A stretch of 64,000 nt of DNA, from NCBI RefSeq assembly GCF_964204865.1, contig NC_135258.1, forward strand, positions 4,827,001 through 4,891,000, read 5' to 3'. This DNA comes from Styela clava. Its lineage: Eukaryota; Chordata; Ascidiacea; Stolidobranchia; Styelidae. This document shows positions 34,458-46,326 of this stretch, in pieces; the first letter of the stretch is position 1; each line of letters opens with the position of its first letter. The position numbers and the translations under genes are program-made. The notes beneath the pieces were generated by a model. That model worked only from the letters and a program-made list of their open reading frames with translations, was not told where the DNA came from and did not search any database.

Positions 34458-36070
34458 TAGTCTTGCTGCACACTAACACAAATATATTTCTGTAACGTTT
34501 CGTCTGACCAAGGTCAAACTTCCTCAGACATACATATTTCAACTAAAGCAAGAACAGCAATTGCAAGCACATTTATGCAATGGGTGTCATGGCAACAAAA
34601 CAATATAATAAGAATGTGAGTTAACGAACCCATGCAGGTGGGGATTAAAAAATTAATTAACAACACTAAGTTCAAAAATTTGAGTTGGGTTGCGCGAGGC
34701 TAACTTCCTATCTTTTCTCTATGCCTTTATGCTAGTGGATCCGTATGAGTATACTGCAAGGATACTGTAGCTGGAATAAACATGACTATTCTATACAATT
34801 AAAGAGTCCAGCTACGCACTAACACAAATGCATTTCTGTAACGTTTCGTCCGACCGGAGTCAGACTTCCTCAGATAAGCAGTTTACAACAATGGCAAGAA
34901 ATAAATTTGGTAAATGAATTTGGAAATATCAAATCAAGTATGACGTAACAATGCATAAACAATTAATTTGCATTTAGCCGTAGAATAATGATGGGGAAAT
35001 TAGAACCACAAATATCAGTGGAACTCATTTCAGATGTAATAAAAAAAACAATTATATTATTGCACTTACGAAAATGATGGGTAACTAAATGTAATTAAAA
35101 TTAAGATTATAGGCACTTAGAGAAAGAACCACGAGGAAGTAAACCAACATTTAAACATAAATCAATGCTTAGTTTGGTGAGGACCAATTTCAAAATAAAA
35201 AAGTTTTAAAGTTATTGCTGAATTTTGATCTTAAATAGCGTTAAAATATAATAATATTTCATAATAATAAATGAATTTCGCAAGCACATAAATCCAAGGT
35301 TTTGAATTATAATTAAAATTAAACTTGGGACACTTGAAAATGATAGTAAAATAAAACGCCAATCAAGGGTCGAGTAATAATATAAACTTAAAAAAAGGGT
35401 GTTACGTCATACTTAATTTGATATTTCAAATTCAGTTACCAAATTTATTTCTTGCCATAGTTGTAAACCGCTTGTATGAGGAAGTCTGACTCCGGTCGGA
35501 CGAAACGTTACAGAAATACATTTGTGTTAGTGTGCAGCTGGACTCTTTAATTGGATAGACTAAGTTCAAATATTTAAATTTAAAAAATTGGTGATTGTAT
35601 TTTAATTAACTGCACTAACAAAATACATTAAAATAAAATTGTGAAATTACGAAAATATATGGTGTATGAAATGTTCCTAAATGCCCTAAACTTCTTTAAT
35701 GTTCATTCCCAATGGTTCATGCGTTCCAAGTAGGTGAATGAAATATGATTCTTTAGTTTTTCGGTAAATATGGTCTTGAAACAGTTTTTCAATTCCAATT
35801 ATATTAAAGTCTTTCAGTTAATGTCCAGGTTGGTTAAAGTGAGCACCGACGACCAGGTCTCTGTTTTTTGTTTTTATACTTCTAATGTGTTCTGAAATAC
35901 GATATTTCAGATGCCTCCCTGTTTCGCCAGTGTTCTGCATGCCACATTTTTTACAGCTTATCAAGTAAAGACGACGTTCTCCGTATTGCACGTTATTTTT
36001 TGAGTAATTTTTAGTTAAAGAGTTTTGTGTTTGTTGGTCGCTAATTTCGTTTTTTCAGAATGTTCGGAGG
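34458..36070 (-). mobile_element. Penelope-like retroelement remnants with hammerhead-like terminal motifs
   Basis: Three copies of a terminal motif, CTGAGGAAGTCTGAC-loop-GTCGGACGAAAC or close variants, are present. Two are on the minus strand (about 34470-34545 and 34812-34885) and one on the plus strand (about 35470-35545). Each can form a 7-bp hairpin followed by GAAAC, resembling the hammerhead-type cores found in the pseudo-LTRs of Penelope-like elements. Upstream on the minus strand (35690-36070) lies a coding remnant of the GIY-YIG end of such an element. Segments 34800-34955 and 35401-35556 are inverted copies of ~155 bp, so at least two insertions are arranged head to head. Confidence 0.65.
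35690..36070 (-). pseudogene. Penelope-like ORF C-terminal fragment (GIY-YIG region)
   Basis: Minus-strand translation gives NNVQYGERRLYLISCKKCG, QNTGETGRHLKYRISEHIR, VVGAHFNQPGH, then a stop and DFNIIGIEKLFQ. The order Tyr-Leu-Ile-x-Cys-xx-Cys, GET-R-L-R-EH, HFN-GH, then a final acidic Glu is that of the GIY-YIG endonuclease domain of Penelope-like elements. One in-frame stop after GH and the absence of the reverse transcriptase show it is a dead fragment. Confidence 0.75.
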
Positions 36071-36199
36071 TACTGCATGACTGTATTCCACATTTAAAAA
36101 AAACTGGATTGTTGCTGACAGGTGATTTTGGCTTTAAAAGAATATTATATTAGAGTTTAGAATCCCTGACTTAGGCTGTCCGGTAGCTATACACTAAGG

Positions 36200-36717
36200 C
36201 AGCTTTCCCAAACTTATTTGGCCACGTAACACCTACGCTTTTTATCTGCCTCGCGGAACTCCAAAAAATTAAAGGGTAAAATTGATAAAGAAAAACGGTG
36301 TAATGCAGCGGTCCCAAAAGGTGCGCTACCAGTGCGCTGTGGCGAGTTTCAGAATGCGCCGCGAAAACTACCAGAATTGTGTTCAACATAACTAAAATAT
36401 GATTGAATATTTTACATATTGCATTTATTATAAATGTTTTATTGCTTTTTATTTTAAATGCTGTGCATATTAATCAATAAATTCATTTTACCTCTCTATG
36501 TCGTTTACTTTCTATTACGTAGTCTTTGCCCATAATGTTACCTAACAATGGAGGTAGAAGTACTTGCTGCAATTTTGCGAGCTGCGGTTTATTATTTGTT
36601 AAATCGAGTTTGGCGAACATGAGTAATCTCTTCAGCATTTCAATTAAGTCGTAATTTTGATCCCTTTCCCATGGAACACACGGAAGATGCTAGCGGAACA
36701 CAGTTTGGGAAACGCTG
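36200..36717. mobile_element. Non-autonomous hAT element, 518 bp, perfect target duplication
   Basis: The left end CAGCTTTCCCAAACTT and right end CAGTTTGGGAAACGCTG are inverted relatives. Both are flanked by CACTAAGG at 36192-36199 and 36718-36725, an exact 8-bp duplication. A second left-type end, CAGCGGTCCCAAAAGG, lies inside at 36306, so the element may be composite. Interior sequence near 36580-36650 resembles 5455-5540. No coding capacity. Confidence 0.8.
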
Positions 36718-36725
36718 CACTAAGG

Positions 36726-38020
36726 CATACCGTATACCCGGTTGAAGAGCACTGGATTAGATGGCCCAAAACGACGTCTGACTCTGAGTTTGGATCGCTG
36801 GCTATTTAAAAGGGTGACGCACTGTGACGTCACTATGACGGTCTTATAAACAAAGTTGCAGACAGCTACACGGGAGGTTTTGATGAGAAGAATATTTTAA
36901 GGTAATTGAATATTTTTAAATGTAGGATAGATTAACAATTCTTAGAAATAAATATCTGAACATTTATATTTTACTATAATAAATGGTATATAGATGGTTG
37001 GAAGTCTCACAAAATTTAGTATTATGACGAAGTTTCGAAACCACGCGATAAAAAATTCTAAAGTCGGCCTATTGCACCTGAAGGTTTGATGTTGCTAAAC
37101 TTTTGGACAAAAGTTGTGTTGACTTTATAAATATCACTGGATCGCTGTAGATTTTTCACGTAAAAAACGTTAACTGCACTCCAGCGTGGAATTGCTGCCA
37201 ATCCCTGTGATGTAGTTAACACTGCAATTTACGACATCGATTTAAAATCTACAGCTTAAGCTGAGGAGTAGGAGGCAGGTTTTTAAGTAACAATTATATA
37301 ATCAAAGTGTGCATTATATGTAGGAATTCCATCGATCTGGAACCCGAAATAAGGACGACTGGAAAAATTTCTGCATTGTGAGCAGAAATAGCTGGCTTTC
37401 CTATGCTGGGCTCCAGGTTAATGTCACAAATACATACATCACAGTGTGCGAAGCACTCACTCTTCAAGCATCGTTTAAGTTTGAATTTGTTCCCGTACTT
37501 ACAAAAAACGTTCTTACGTTTGCTCATTTTTGAATTTAGGCTAAAATATCCACCACCACGACAAAACCTAAGGATCGCCACACTATCAATGCTTCATGCC
37601 TATCTGTGCCTTGCTCTTTGTGTTCCAAATAAGATTGTGTTGCTTTTATGATGCCACAATAAAGCTTTGGCGATAAGACAAACAACACAAAGCTTCCTTT
37701 ATAAAGTCCAAAAAAGACAAAATAATGACACGCAAGCCTAAAAATAAGCCAAAAATAGGGACAAACAATAAGCCAAAAATAAGGACAAACCTTAGAAATA
37801 AAGACGGTATGGAATCCCTGATTATATGCGTTCCATATCATCTAATAACAAACGTATTGGAACTCCCTATAATTTACATACTGCATCACTATAATTCATA
37901 TATTACACCAGTGTATTAGTGTCATACTTTTATTACGAGATCCCTGTGTCAAAATATTTTTCAGATAAATATTAGTTTTACATAGAATGTGTGAAACCGC
38001 AAATATAGAATCTGACTACA
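36726..38020. other. Gene-free stretch with a possible BED-finger remnant
   Basis: Downstream flank of the methyltransferase gene. On the minus strand, 37360-37530 encodes MSKRKNVFCKYGNKFKLKR then AHCDVCICDINLEPSIGKPA, resembling the N-terminal zinc-finger part of domesticated or hAT-type transposases (CxxC spacing followed by His), but it is short and unsupported. A doubled word, AAGCCAAAAATA(A/G)GGACAAAC, occurs near 37745-37790. Confidence 0.35.
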
Positions 38021-38021
38021 T

Positions 38022-38861
38022 TTATTTTTTCATAAAAATGAAAAACAATGAATAAGTTATTATCACATCAACATCTTTATCTGCCGTATGGGGAATTTTC
38101 CAGCACTCATTCAACTTTTGAAATAATCTATCGTAGGCATTCACCGAAAAACTGTCAGAAAATTTCTGAAATATTGGCACGGTCATTTCATCTTCCTTGA
38201 ACTTTTTAAAGCTAGTGCGAATCTTAAATTTCACTTCGTCATCTCGCCATTTCTGCAATTTTGTGTCGATTCCATCATATATAGCTTGATAGCGATCACT
38301 AACGTGTTGTTGTGGGTGATTTAATTTTTTGACGTAATCAGTAAGAGGCTTGAAGTACAATTCTTTGAAAACTCCATATCCTGATTTTGCATCTTTAGCG
38401 CCGTCTTCCATTTCAATATTTGATATTTCAAACCCATACGCAGCAACCATGCCTTTGGGCTTTAGCACCCGTTCGCATTCACCTACAAAATTTGTTACAT
38501 CCATGAAATGCAACGAAAAACAACTTGTAACCAAATCGACGCTTCCGTCTCCACAGGGAAAAGCATCAGAGTTACCAACGGCGTAAGACACGTTTTCTTC
38601 CAATTCCATCTCTTGAGCTAGTTTTACTTGCTCGGAACTGATGTCGAATCCTATGATTGAATTGAAATTAGGCGAAAAGGCTCTTGTCGATCTTCCACTG
38701 CCGCATCCAGCGTCGACCATAAATTGAAACTTCACACCCTCATCAGATATTTCGCCGTAGCATTTTCCTAACTCGTTTAAAATTTTTGTAGTTATCGCGG
38801 AATCCAACGATGATTGCTTGGAATATTTTATGGCAGCATCTCTGCTACTGAATTCATTCAT
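38022..38861 (-). CDS. Class I SAM-dependent methyltransferase, intronless
   Basis: A single 279-residue frame starts at an ATG (38861) and ends with TAA. Residues 49-58 (VDAGCGSGRS) are the glycine-rich SAM-binding motif I. The acidic residue of GFDIS (~71-75) should bind the ribose hydroxyls. GNSDAFP (~96-102) is the adenine-contacting motif, and RVLKPKGMVAAYGF (~131-144) is the post-motif strand. The family is Methyltransf_11/25-like, cytosolic, with small-molecule acceptors. The C-terminal 130 residues carry no domain I can name, and the substrate cannot be assigned. The absence of introns is unusual beside multi-exon neighbours and could mean a retrocopy or horizontal origin. No poly(A) tract or direct repeats were noticed to prove the former. 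Confidence 0.85.
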   Translation of the reverse strand: MNEFSSRDAAIKYSKQSSLDSAITTKILNELGKCYGEISDEGVKFQFMVDAGCGSGRSTRAFSPNFNSIIGFDISSEQVKLAQEMELEENVSYAVGNSDAFPCGDGSVDLVTSCFSLHFMDVTNFVGECERVLKPKGMVAAYGFEISNIEMEDGAKDAKSGYGVFKELYFKPLTDYVKKLNHPQQHVSDRYQAIYDGIDTKLQKWRDDEVKFKIRTSFKKFKEDEMTVPIFQKFSDSFSVNAYDRLFQKLNECWKIPHTADKDVDVIITYSLFFIFMKK

Positions 38862-39552
38862 AATATTGTATATTTAGTAGTTTCTGAAACAGCAGTTCCA
38901 AACCTTTTTCGTTAAATTCCTCTTTTTCTCTATTCCGGAACCCCCCACTATAAACTGCTATATTTATTCAGTCTTCAATCGATCCTTGCTTAGTGTTATG
39001 CGCAAGTCTCATCCTCGCTTTTGTACAGTTAAATATAGTAAAAATATAAATCATTTAGTTGTTGCAGAAATATGTATTGTAATATTACTAAATGAGTAGA
39101 GAATACTATAGTAGTCACAAATATTCAAAGTAAAGTTTTCCTCTCCTAGAACAATAAAGTTATACACAGAGACAACACAACAAAAAATTAAGTCTCAACA
39201 GTTCAAACAGAAACTAGATTTAAACATCATTTCTTGAATTTTCCGTATAAGAACAATTTTTTATTTTTCACAAAATTATAACACACATTTCGCGTAAAAG
39301 TACGTCTCTCACTACTGGTTTTGGCACATTGTATTGTACTAAGCTCTATTACGTCACAACCTATAAATAATAAACGGACATAGCTGAGTTTTATGATGAT
39401 CAAACATTCGTATGATTCAAATACGAACTCTATGTTTTCTCAGCAAACAACGCCGATATGCCCTTTTGAACCGCATCTTTATTGATAAATTCCTCACTTG
39501 GCTCATTCCTCTGGATATAATTCTGTTTTCGTGTATTTTACAGTCTTAAATT
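38862..39552. promoter_or_regulatory. Upstream flank of the methyltransferase gene
   Basis: AT-rich with no clear TATA element or repeat. It would hold the promoter of the minus-strand gene. No coding sequence was recognised. Confidence 0.3.
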
Positions 39553-39560
39553 GTTTATGA

Positions 39561-40322
39561 CATGGGTCGGAAACCTACGACCCGTGGAGTAATAACAAAC
39601 CGGCCCGCGACGCTTCACTGAATTGTAGTAACAAAACAGTTGTGTTGACGATTATATTCTTCACGTAACAGAATTTATTGTGAGACACATGTAGACTAAA
39701 TTATAAATATTAATAATAATGAATATAATAATATTATATAAATATAAAAGTAATATCAAGTATTATAACCAATCAAGTATATAATTCACAATTACTCGTT
39801 TGAGGGCCTATAATTTAATTATAATTGGAAAAATGGCAACAAAACGCAGATAAGTTAATGCTAAGTGCAAAGGGTGACGCGGGAAATATTCAAATGGAAT
39901 TTTCTGAGATGCAATACAATAAGGAAATAAATCTATATTCCATTCGCGAGGTGTATCACTTCTGATTTTTAATATAAAAAGTATCTTCTCCATAAAAAAC
40001 TCTATCCAAACCATGCGAAAAAATATTCACTATGATGTTTTGAAGTACATGTACATTCGAACAATGTACAACAGTGTCCCATTTAGATAAGCGTGATGCA
40101 ACAAAAAGTGTTACATGTTTTTTGTAAATTTTTTTCTACGAGTAAGGCCAAGTTGAGTTCATGAGTTGACACAGTCTTCACGCGGTGCTTAAATTTTAAC
40201 TTATGATCTGTGTGAAAAAATGTGATTCATCGGCCATCCACTTTCTAAAAATATTTGCCACCCGCCAATGACTTGCACACCTTAACTTTGGTCCGCGAGC
40301 GACAAAAGCTTGCCGACCCCTG
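39561..40322. mobile_element. Non-autonomous hAT element, 762 bp, perfect target duplication
   Basis: The left end CATGGGTCGGAAACCTACGA and right end AAAAGCTTGCCGACCCCTG form the inverted repeat; CCGGCCCGCGACG and TTGGTCCGCGAGCGAC continue it. Direct 8-bp flanks GTTTATGA at 39553-39560 and 40323-40330 are identical. The middle is simple AT-rich sequence (ATATTAATAATAAT-type). No transposase. Confidence 0.85.
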
Positions 40323-40330
40323 GTTTATGA

Positions 40331-43300
40331 TCTTGTGATACGACAATATATCACACTTGATATTGTTCAGTTTCATTCCTAACCGTTTTACCTCAACGTT
40401 ACCAGTGTCATCAAATAAAATGACCTCGCAGACCGGCAACATAAACTATATGAATATCAGTTCAAATGCAACAGCAAGAAAAAGTCAACTGGCGAAACTT
40501 ACTTGAATGAACAAATAGTGCACGGTTAAAAAGAAGCTTCAACCATTTTTTGTCAACCATTGATGTAACAGGCAAAAGTTAACAAACATCGAATTGATAG
40601 TATTGATAAATTATGGACGTCTTTCCGCAGCAGCATTAACTCTAAATATTGTCGGCGTAGCATTCGATTACGAAAATGTTTTATATTTTCAACTGCAAGC
40701 TAAAAACCTTGCATAAAACATTGGACGTCAATAGATAGGCAGTTGCCGGATTATAAGAATCATAGTAAAATCGTCTTCCACTAAGTAGAGATATTATTGG
40801 CAATTGGCATGCTCCGGCAACATTTCGCGTTTACGCTACTTTCCTCAAGCTCATTTGTTTATCACAAGTAGTAAAGTAATGAAATTGAAAGTGAATACAT
40901 ATGAGAGCTGATTGCTGATGTGGATGTTTGTGAAGTAAGCAGCCTCATTCATACTATTTACAGTTGTTAATAATACGGAGAACTTTACCCGTTACAAATA
41001 GTTGTAGCCCGTTACTCTGACTTGGCTGCTTCTACAATGCCTTGCTCGAATCAGAGTGTCAATGTTCTCAGAACAAGGCTCTATGTGAGCTGCTTAAAAG
41101 TAAATAGCTATTGGGTTTTGAAAAAAATAATTTTCCAAGAATTTTATTATGTCGCCAAAACTAAGAACTTAATTTAATCTGCGACAGATAGGTTTACAGG
41201 TAAGCTCCATCATTTCACGGATAGGGAATGTCCCAAAATAACCAGATCAGGGTAGGGAAATAGCTAAACCGTGATTCCAGGTGCATTGATTATGATGTAA
41301 GGGTGCATCAATCCTAATTATGACCAGAAGTGTTTTGGCAATTTTACTGATATGGCTTTCAGGCTGATAGGTTGTAACTATAGGCAAAAAAAGCGGAATA
41401 AGAGCGGAAGGAAAGGATTGACAATGAAAAACATGAACGGAAACATAAATTAGAAGATGAAGAACGTAAACTGTAGTACGAATCAAAACGTAATCAAAAA
41501 TTGAAATAAACAGGCTGAAGAACGAGAGATTGGAGAATAAATACCGCCACAAACGAAATGTAGTCCGAGAAATTGGCAATATTTATGAGAAACACGTAGC
41601 CACTTTGCAAGTACACAAATAGTTTGAAATATTTTATGATGTTCAATTTTGCGGTAGAAGATAACTATTTCATCAATAAACACTATTTTAGTTTGAACTT
41701 CCACATCTAATTCAATAGAAACGAAAACAGGCTTTCTGGGATTAAAATCTTTCATTTTTTTTGTGTTAAAAAAGTCACACGTTTCAATTACAGTGAATAA
41801 GGAGGGTTCTCTAAGGAGGAAGCAGCGGAAAGTTTCAAAAATATGTTCAATGAACTGTTGAAAAAAATAAATTTCGAATAATTTACGTTTTTCCATATCA
41901 TATCATTGCTCGGAGAGTATTGAGCTTGAGTGATCAAAAATCTGAGTTTTTGTCTGCGAAACGAATGCTAAAATACGTAACTCTCTAATATTTCATTTCT
42001 ATCTGCCCAAAAGTAATTTACGTAACATCTGAATGTGAGTACGAAAATTTGAATTTGAAGTTCAATTATCGGCAAGACGGATGTTGGAATACGTTTTAAT
42101 ATAATACTTGATCGAAAGTAATCCACAAAATATCTGTTCCGGGGCATGTGGCGCATTTACCTGCAATTTGAAAATTCGAGTAGAAACTTGATAAATAATC
42201 GAAATGAGGAAAGCACTTTAAATTGTGTCGTGTTAACACTATGAAATAAAGTGTATGCTTTATATTAAGATTGAAACATTGTGTTTAAGGTTTAGAGACG
42301 CCACGGAGTCTAATGATCCCCCGGAATAAATAATGTGTAATTCAGAAACTCGTCTTCAACAGACTGCATACCTGATATCAATAATATATATACCAATTAT
42401 ATACAAATTGACTAATTGATTTAGTTCTTTATTTTCTAATTATTATATATCCATATCCTACTTATTCATCTCTTATAATTGTTAATATATGAATAAAAAA
42501 ATAAAAATATCTTATATAATAAATGTGATTCCATCCAGGGGACAGTGCATAGCTCAGATGGGGCTATTCTGTCAAGAAATATTAGCAGTAATCGCGCGAA
42601 TCCAAGCATATTGCCAGAAACAGCAGGTTGGGATGCTTTAGCTTAGTTTACACCCACTCTAAATGATGATCATATTTTGAAACATTCAACTAAATTTGTT
42701 TACAATATAGAGAGAATAGGCTTAATATGTATTATCTATCAATAAAGACTTTCTTCACTCGTAGAGTTAATAAATTAGTATCCGGTAGTCCGATGGAAGT
42801 ATGAGTTTCACCTGACTGACAAAAATAAACCACAAAATTCACTCGTAATATTTTTGTAATTTGTGCTTATTAACATAGCGCTCGCCAGTCTCTGTAGTTC
42901 CATTCTAACAGAGGTATATTGCCTAGCTAGTATACTCACCCATATTCTGTCAAGAACTATTAGCAGTAACCGCAAGAATCTACGCATATCGCCAAAAGCA
43001 CGAGGTTCGGATGCTTGTGTTTGTAACTGAAGTAGTAACGGGTAATTATTCATGTCTTATATGAAAAAAATTTTCCTCAATTTTTCTTTAATTAACTTTT
43101 TAAGGTTTTCGAGAAACCACAAAACGATATTTTTTTCAAACTTTTGATAAGAATCCGCTTGAGGGCGTATAAACATTATTCGTGTATGAAAATATAGTCA
43201 AAGATAATGGCTCAATTATTGGATAAATTTATGAAGTACAAAACCGCTTTGAAATGTGTTTCATCTGTATTGTTGAAGGTTATACGCTATTAATTGTACA

Positions 43301-43457
43301 TATATGTGTGACTATGCAAAACCGTGATGCTACTGTGTGCTAAAGAAAGATACCTTACGGACGCTGCGTCCATATGAGGTGCATAACGAACCAGAAGCTA
43401 GATACTTTACGGATGGCACATCCACATGAGATGTAGGGCGGCAAGCAAGATACAAAA
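40331..43457. other. Long gene-free stretch
   Basis: No intact gene. At 41397-41510 the plus strand encodes a charged, coiled-coil-like string (ERKERIDNEKHERKHKLED, then EERKL and a stop), probably a fossil of an unidentified protein. The segment 42567-42660 is repeated, diverged, at 42950-43035 (CTGTCAAGAA.TATTAGCAGTAA). A minus-strand open frame at 41483-41896 is AT-biased and unrecognised. Confidence 0.4.
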
Positions 43458-43574
43458 ATAGGTGTTCCTGTAGTATGTGCCCCAAGATGGCGCACAACTT
43501 CAACATAGTATGTGTACCAGGTTGGGTTCAGGTTGTGCGCCATCTTGGTGCACACACTACGGGAGCGCCCAATA
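43458..43574. mobile_element. Short GGGCGCTCC-family MITE
   Basis: The left end GGTGTTCCTGTAGTATGTG then CCCCAAGATGGCGCACAAC is mirrored by GTTGTGCGCCATCTTGG then TGCACACACTACGGGAGCGCCC. It is only ~117 bp, nearly pure stem, with GTACCAGGTTGGGTTCAGG as the loop. Confidence 0.7.
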
Positions 43575-45308
43575 ATATTACATGCCGCTTATCGTTGCTT
43601 TGGTTGATATAACCTTTTTCAGCTTTCTTTTATAGGCATTCTTTCTATCTTTTTCGGAAGTTTTCTCCAAAAACATTTTCACAATGCACTCGTTTGTTTA
43701 TTAATACATAAATGAAAGATCAATCGGACAAAGTGACAATAAATCAAAAGAGACTCTTAATCTCATCTCTGGGACAATGCTTCGAAAAAGGGTCATTACT
43801 CTTTTACAATTGATTATGTCTATTATTTCAAAACACGTAACGCACAATATATATACAAAGTGAAATAAAGTATGCAAAATAAAGTATCTAAATAAACAAA
43901 TATACTTTTAAATATGCTTTTCTTTAGTCGTTATCATTGCTAATTGTAAATTTATATTGCGCATATGAGTCATAAATATGTCACAATTGTGTATTTGACA
44001 AACTTTAACTGCAGATTGTAAAAACTATTACAAACAAATCAATACAAGCACTGCTACCAAAGTTGCCAATACTGCCATTATAAAGTGAGTAAAACACGAT
44101 AATCATAACGCTATACAGCCAACAATTAGGTGGTTTACATGCAAACTACGCAAAGTATATTATTACAAACATATGATTACATAAATATGCGTAATAAATT
44201 TATTTATGTGCAGTTCACTAGTAGAATTGACTTTGATAATTTTAGAGTCAAACGTTAAGTAATTGCACTTTTATAGCAAAGACAGATTTATATAAAGAGG
44301 GTAAGTTGTTGCCGGTACTTTCAATTTTATCAAACTTTCAAAATTATCCAATTTAAAAATAGAGTAGGCGGCAACAAAAAAATTAATCGCAACGATTATT
44401 CAGGCAGTTAATATGTAGCATTTTATTTTACAAAGTTGATTAAATAATTAGTATATCATCAATTTTTTCATTGAAAAACACTCAAACAATATTTAATGTA
44501 CTATATCACAGCTTGCAAAATTTTCTCATCACTATTCCGTTACAGATAATCCACCTGGAAAATAAAAACATTATGAACAAAGCCATGCGCGCGTAGGTAC
44601 CCTGGATAAATTCACTAGCGAAGTAAGTAGTCGGTAGAGAGATTCTTTAAAATCTTGATAGATATCAGTGGCTGTTTTATTTAGTCTTGTTTGGAGAAAA
44701 GGGCACGAGTAAGAGTCGTATTACGTCATTGTACAAAAACAAATCCTTCGAGGTGATTGATTGAAGTCACACTGAGCTATTTTATTGTAGTTTTTGAACA
44801 GTAATTGTTTGGAAGGGGGATTTTGTTATTGAAGAGTGACTCATAGTCCGTTTTATCAGTAAAGGAAGTCGGTGGACATCAAATAATAAACATAAACATT
44901 TTATTGAAAGAAATGAGAGATGGAGAGATTGGATTCTTTATTTTTGATATTATTCGATTTTTGTGATTTATCTTGTATTTATCCTTGGCTGGTGTGTAAC
45001 AGTGAATGAATAATCATGCATTGATGGTGTAAACGGCAAAGCACTTTGGAACACTGTTAGAAAACACATGGTTGAAATTTCAGGGGGCCAAACTATGGCA
45101 CTTTCATTGAACATAGCTACATTATATTTTGTATATTGAATATTTATACCAATATGACTATGAAGAAATGTAATTATTTTTTCAAAAATGACTGCTTCGA
45201 TATTCTAAAATTGGATAAACATTTACATTTTTTACTGTAAATAATTTTTTTTTTATAAATTTGGATTTTCAAACAACAATTATTCGAATCCTATCTGTAT
45301 TTTTTCAA
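43575..45308. other. Gene-free stretch before the tandem array
   Basis: AT-rich. Microsatellite-like AAATAAAGTAT words occur near 43860-43890. No gene, transposon end or RNA gene was recognised. Confidence 0.35.
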
Positions 45309-46194
45309 TATATTGAAAGTGCTTCACCTCTTCTTTCTAATGAATTATTAGTGATGATGATTGAATACAAATTTAGAACTTTATATGGGTTTGAAGTTGT
45401 CAAGGCTTTGGATCCTTTGGGAACTCGTGAAAAGATCGGACACGCTGTTTCTCAGACGTTGCAGAGCACCCGTATACGACACAGTACACCATATTCAATT
45501 ATTTTATCGTCTAAAATGCTGAATATTAAGTCGAAATAATCTTATACTAGTCCTATAGCCAGTTTTTGAAAGATAGTAAACAAGTTCAGAGGTTCAATAA
45601 AATACCGGTACGTTATGCTTCATGTTCTACAGTACCCTGCCATGGAAAACTCACATTTTTACAAGCAAATATGCCAAAAAAAGAATGCAAAAAAATGCCA
45701 AATAGTTGAAAACAACAAAGAAACGCAGCAAGTGCAGTTTCATGATGAGTGTAAATCGTTGCTGCGGGTTTACGTCGTTGACCAACCAGAGAAAAGGTTT
45801 GGTTTAGTTTCTGGCAAAGTTAGAAGTAACCCAAGATAGTGAACATTGGAATACCTCTCTTCGATTTCGTCGTATCAATCCATGTATACGTTTCGGTGAC
45901 CGTACATTTGAACCCACGTCCATTTGATCCCATGTGTATATCCGCTGGTTTAATATATATGTGGGTGCTAAATCCCATGGGTTAGGGTTAGCCATTTAAC
46001 ACTAAACCTATGGTTTCGGAAAACCATTTTCAAGATATGTTTTGGAACCACTAGTTTGCCCACTTCCCAATTTGAACAGGCCAATTTGGATGAGGTTTGA
46101 TATATTATTAGGTAGCTCAATAGTCACTCCAAAATTAATTAGAATAATCGTATTGCGAAAGCATTAAAATACCTTCTAACGAAGTTGCTGTATC

Positions 46195-46326
46195 GCCCGC
46201 TCCTCCTTGCACAGGCTCCTCGCCCCCTACTCCTTGCACAGACTCCCCGCCCGCTCCTCCTTGCACAGACTCCTCGCCCGCTCCTCCTTGCACAGACTCC
46301 TCGCCCGCTCCTCCTTGCACAGGCGG
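46195..46326 (+). repeat. 27-bp minisatellite, unit 1 (about 5 copies)
   Basis: The core is CTCCTCGCCCGCTCCTCC then TTGCACAGA, 27 bp. It reads Ser-Ser-Pro-Ala-Pro-Pro-Cys-Thr-Asp/Gly on the plus strand and VQGGAGEES on the minus strand, so it keeps frames open on both strands. Equivalent blocks are at about 47520, 48805, 51478, 52768 and 54062 (4 copies each). Confidence 0.85.

Noticed and set aside
41483-41896. 137-codon minus-strand open frame
   Set aside because: AT-driven composition, no domain, no splice or homology support; the opposite strand holds a fossil coiled-coil string instead.
45261-45539. Reading the first array unit as the start of a gene
   Set aside because: The extra N-terminal residues come from unique AT-rich flanking DNA present only at the array edge; the other units lack them.
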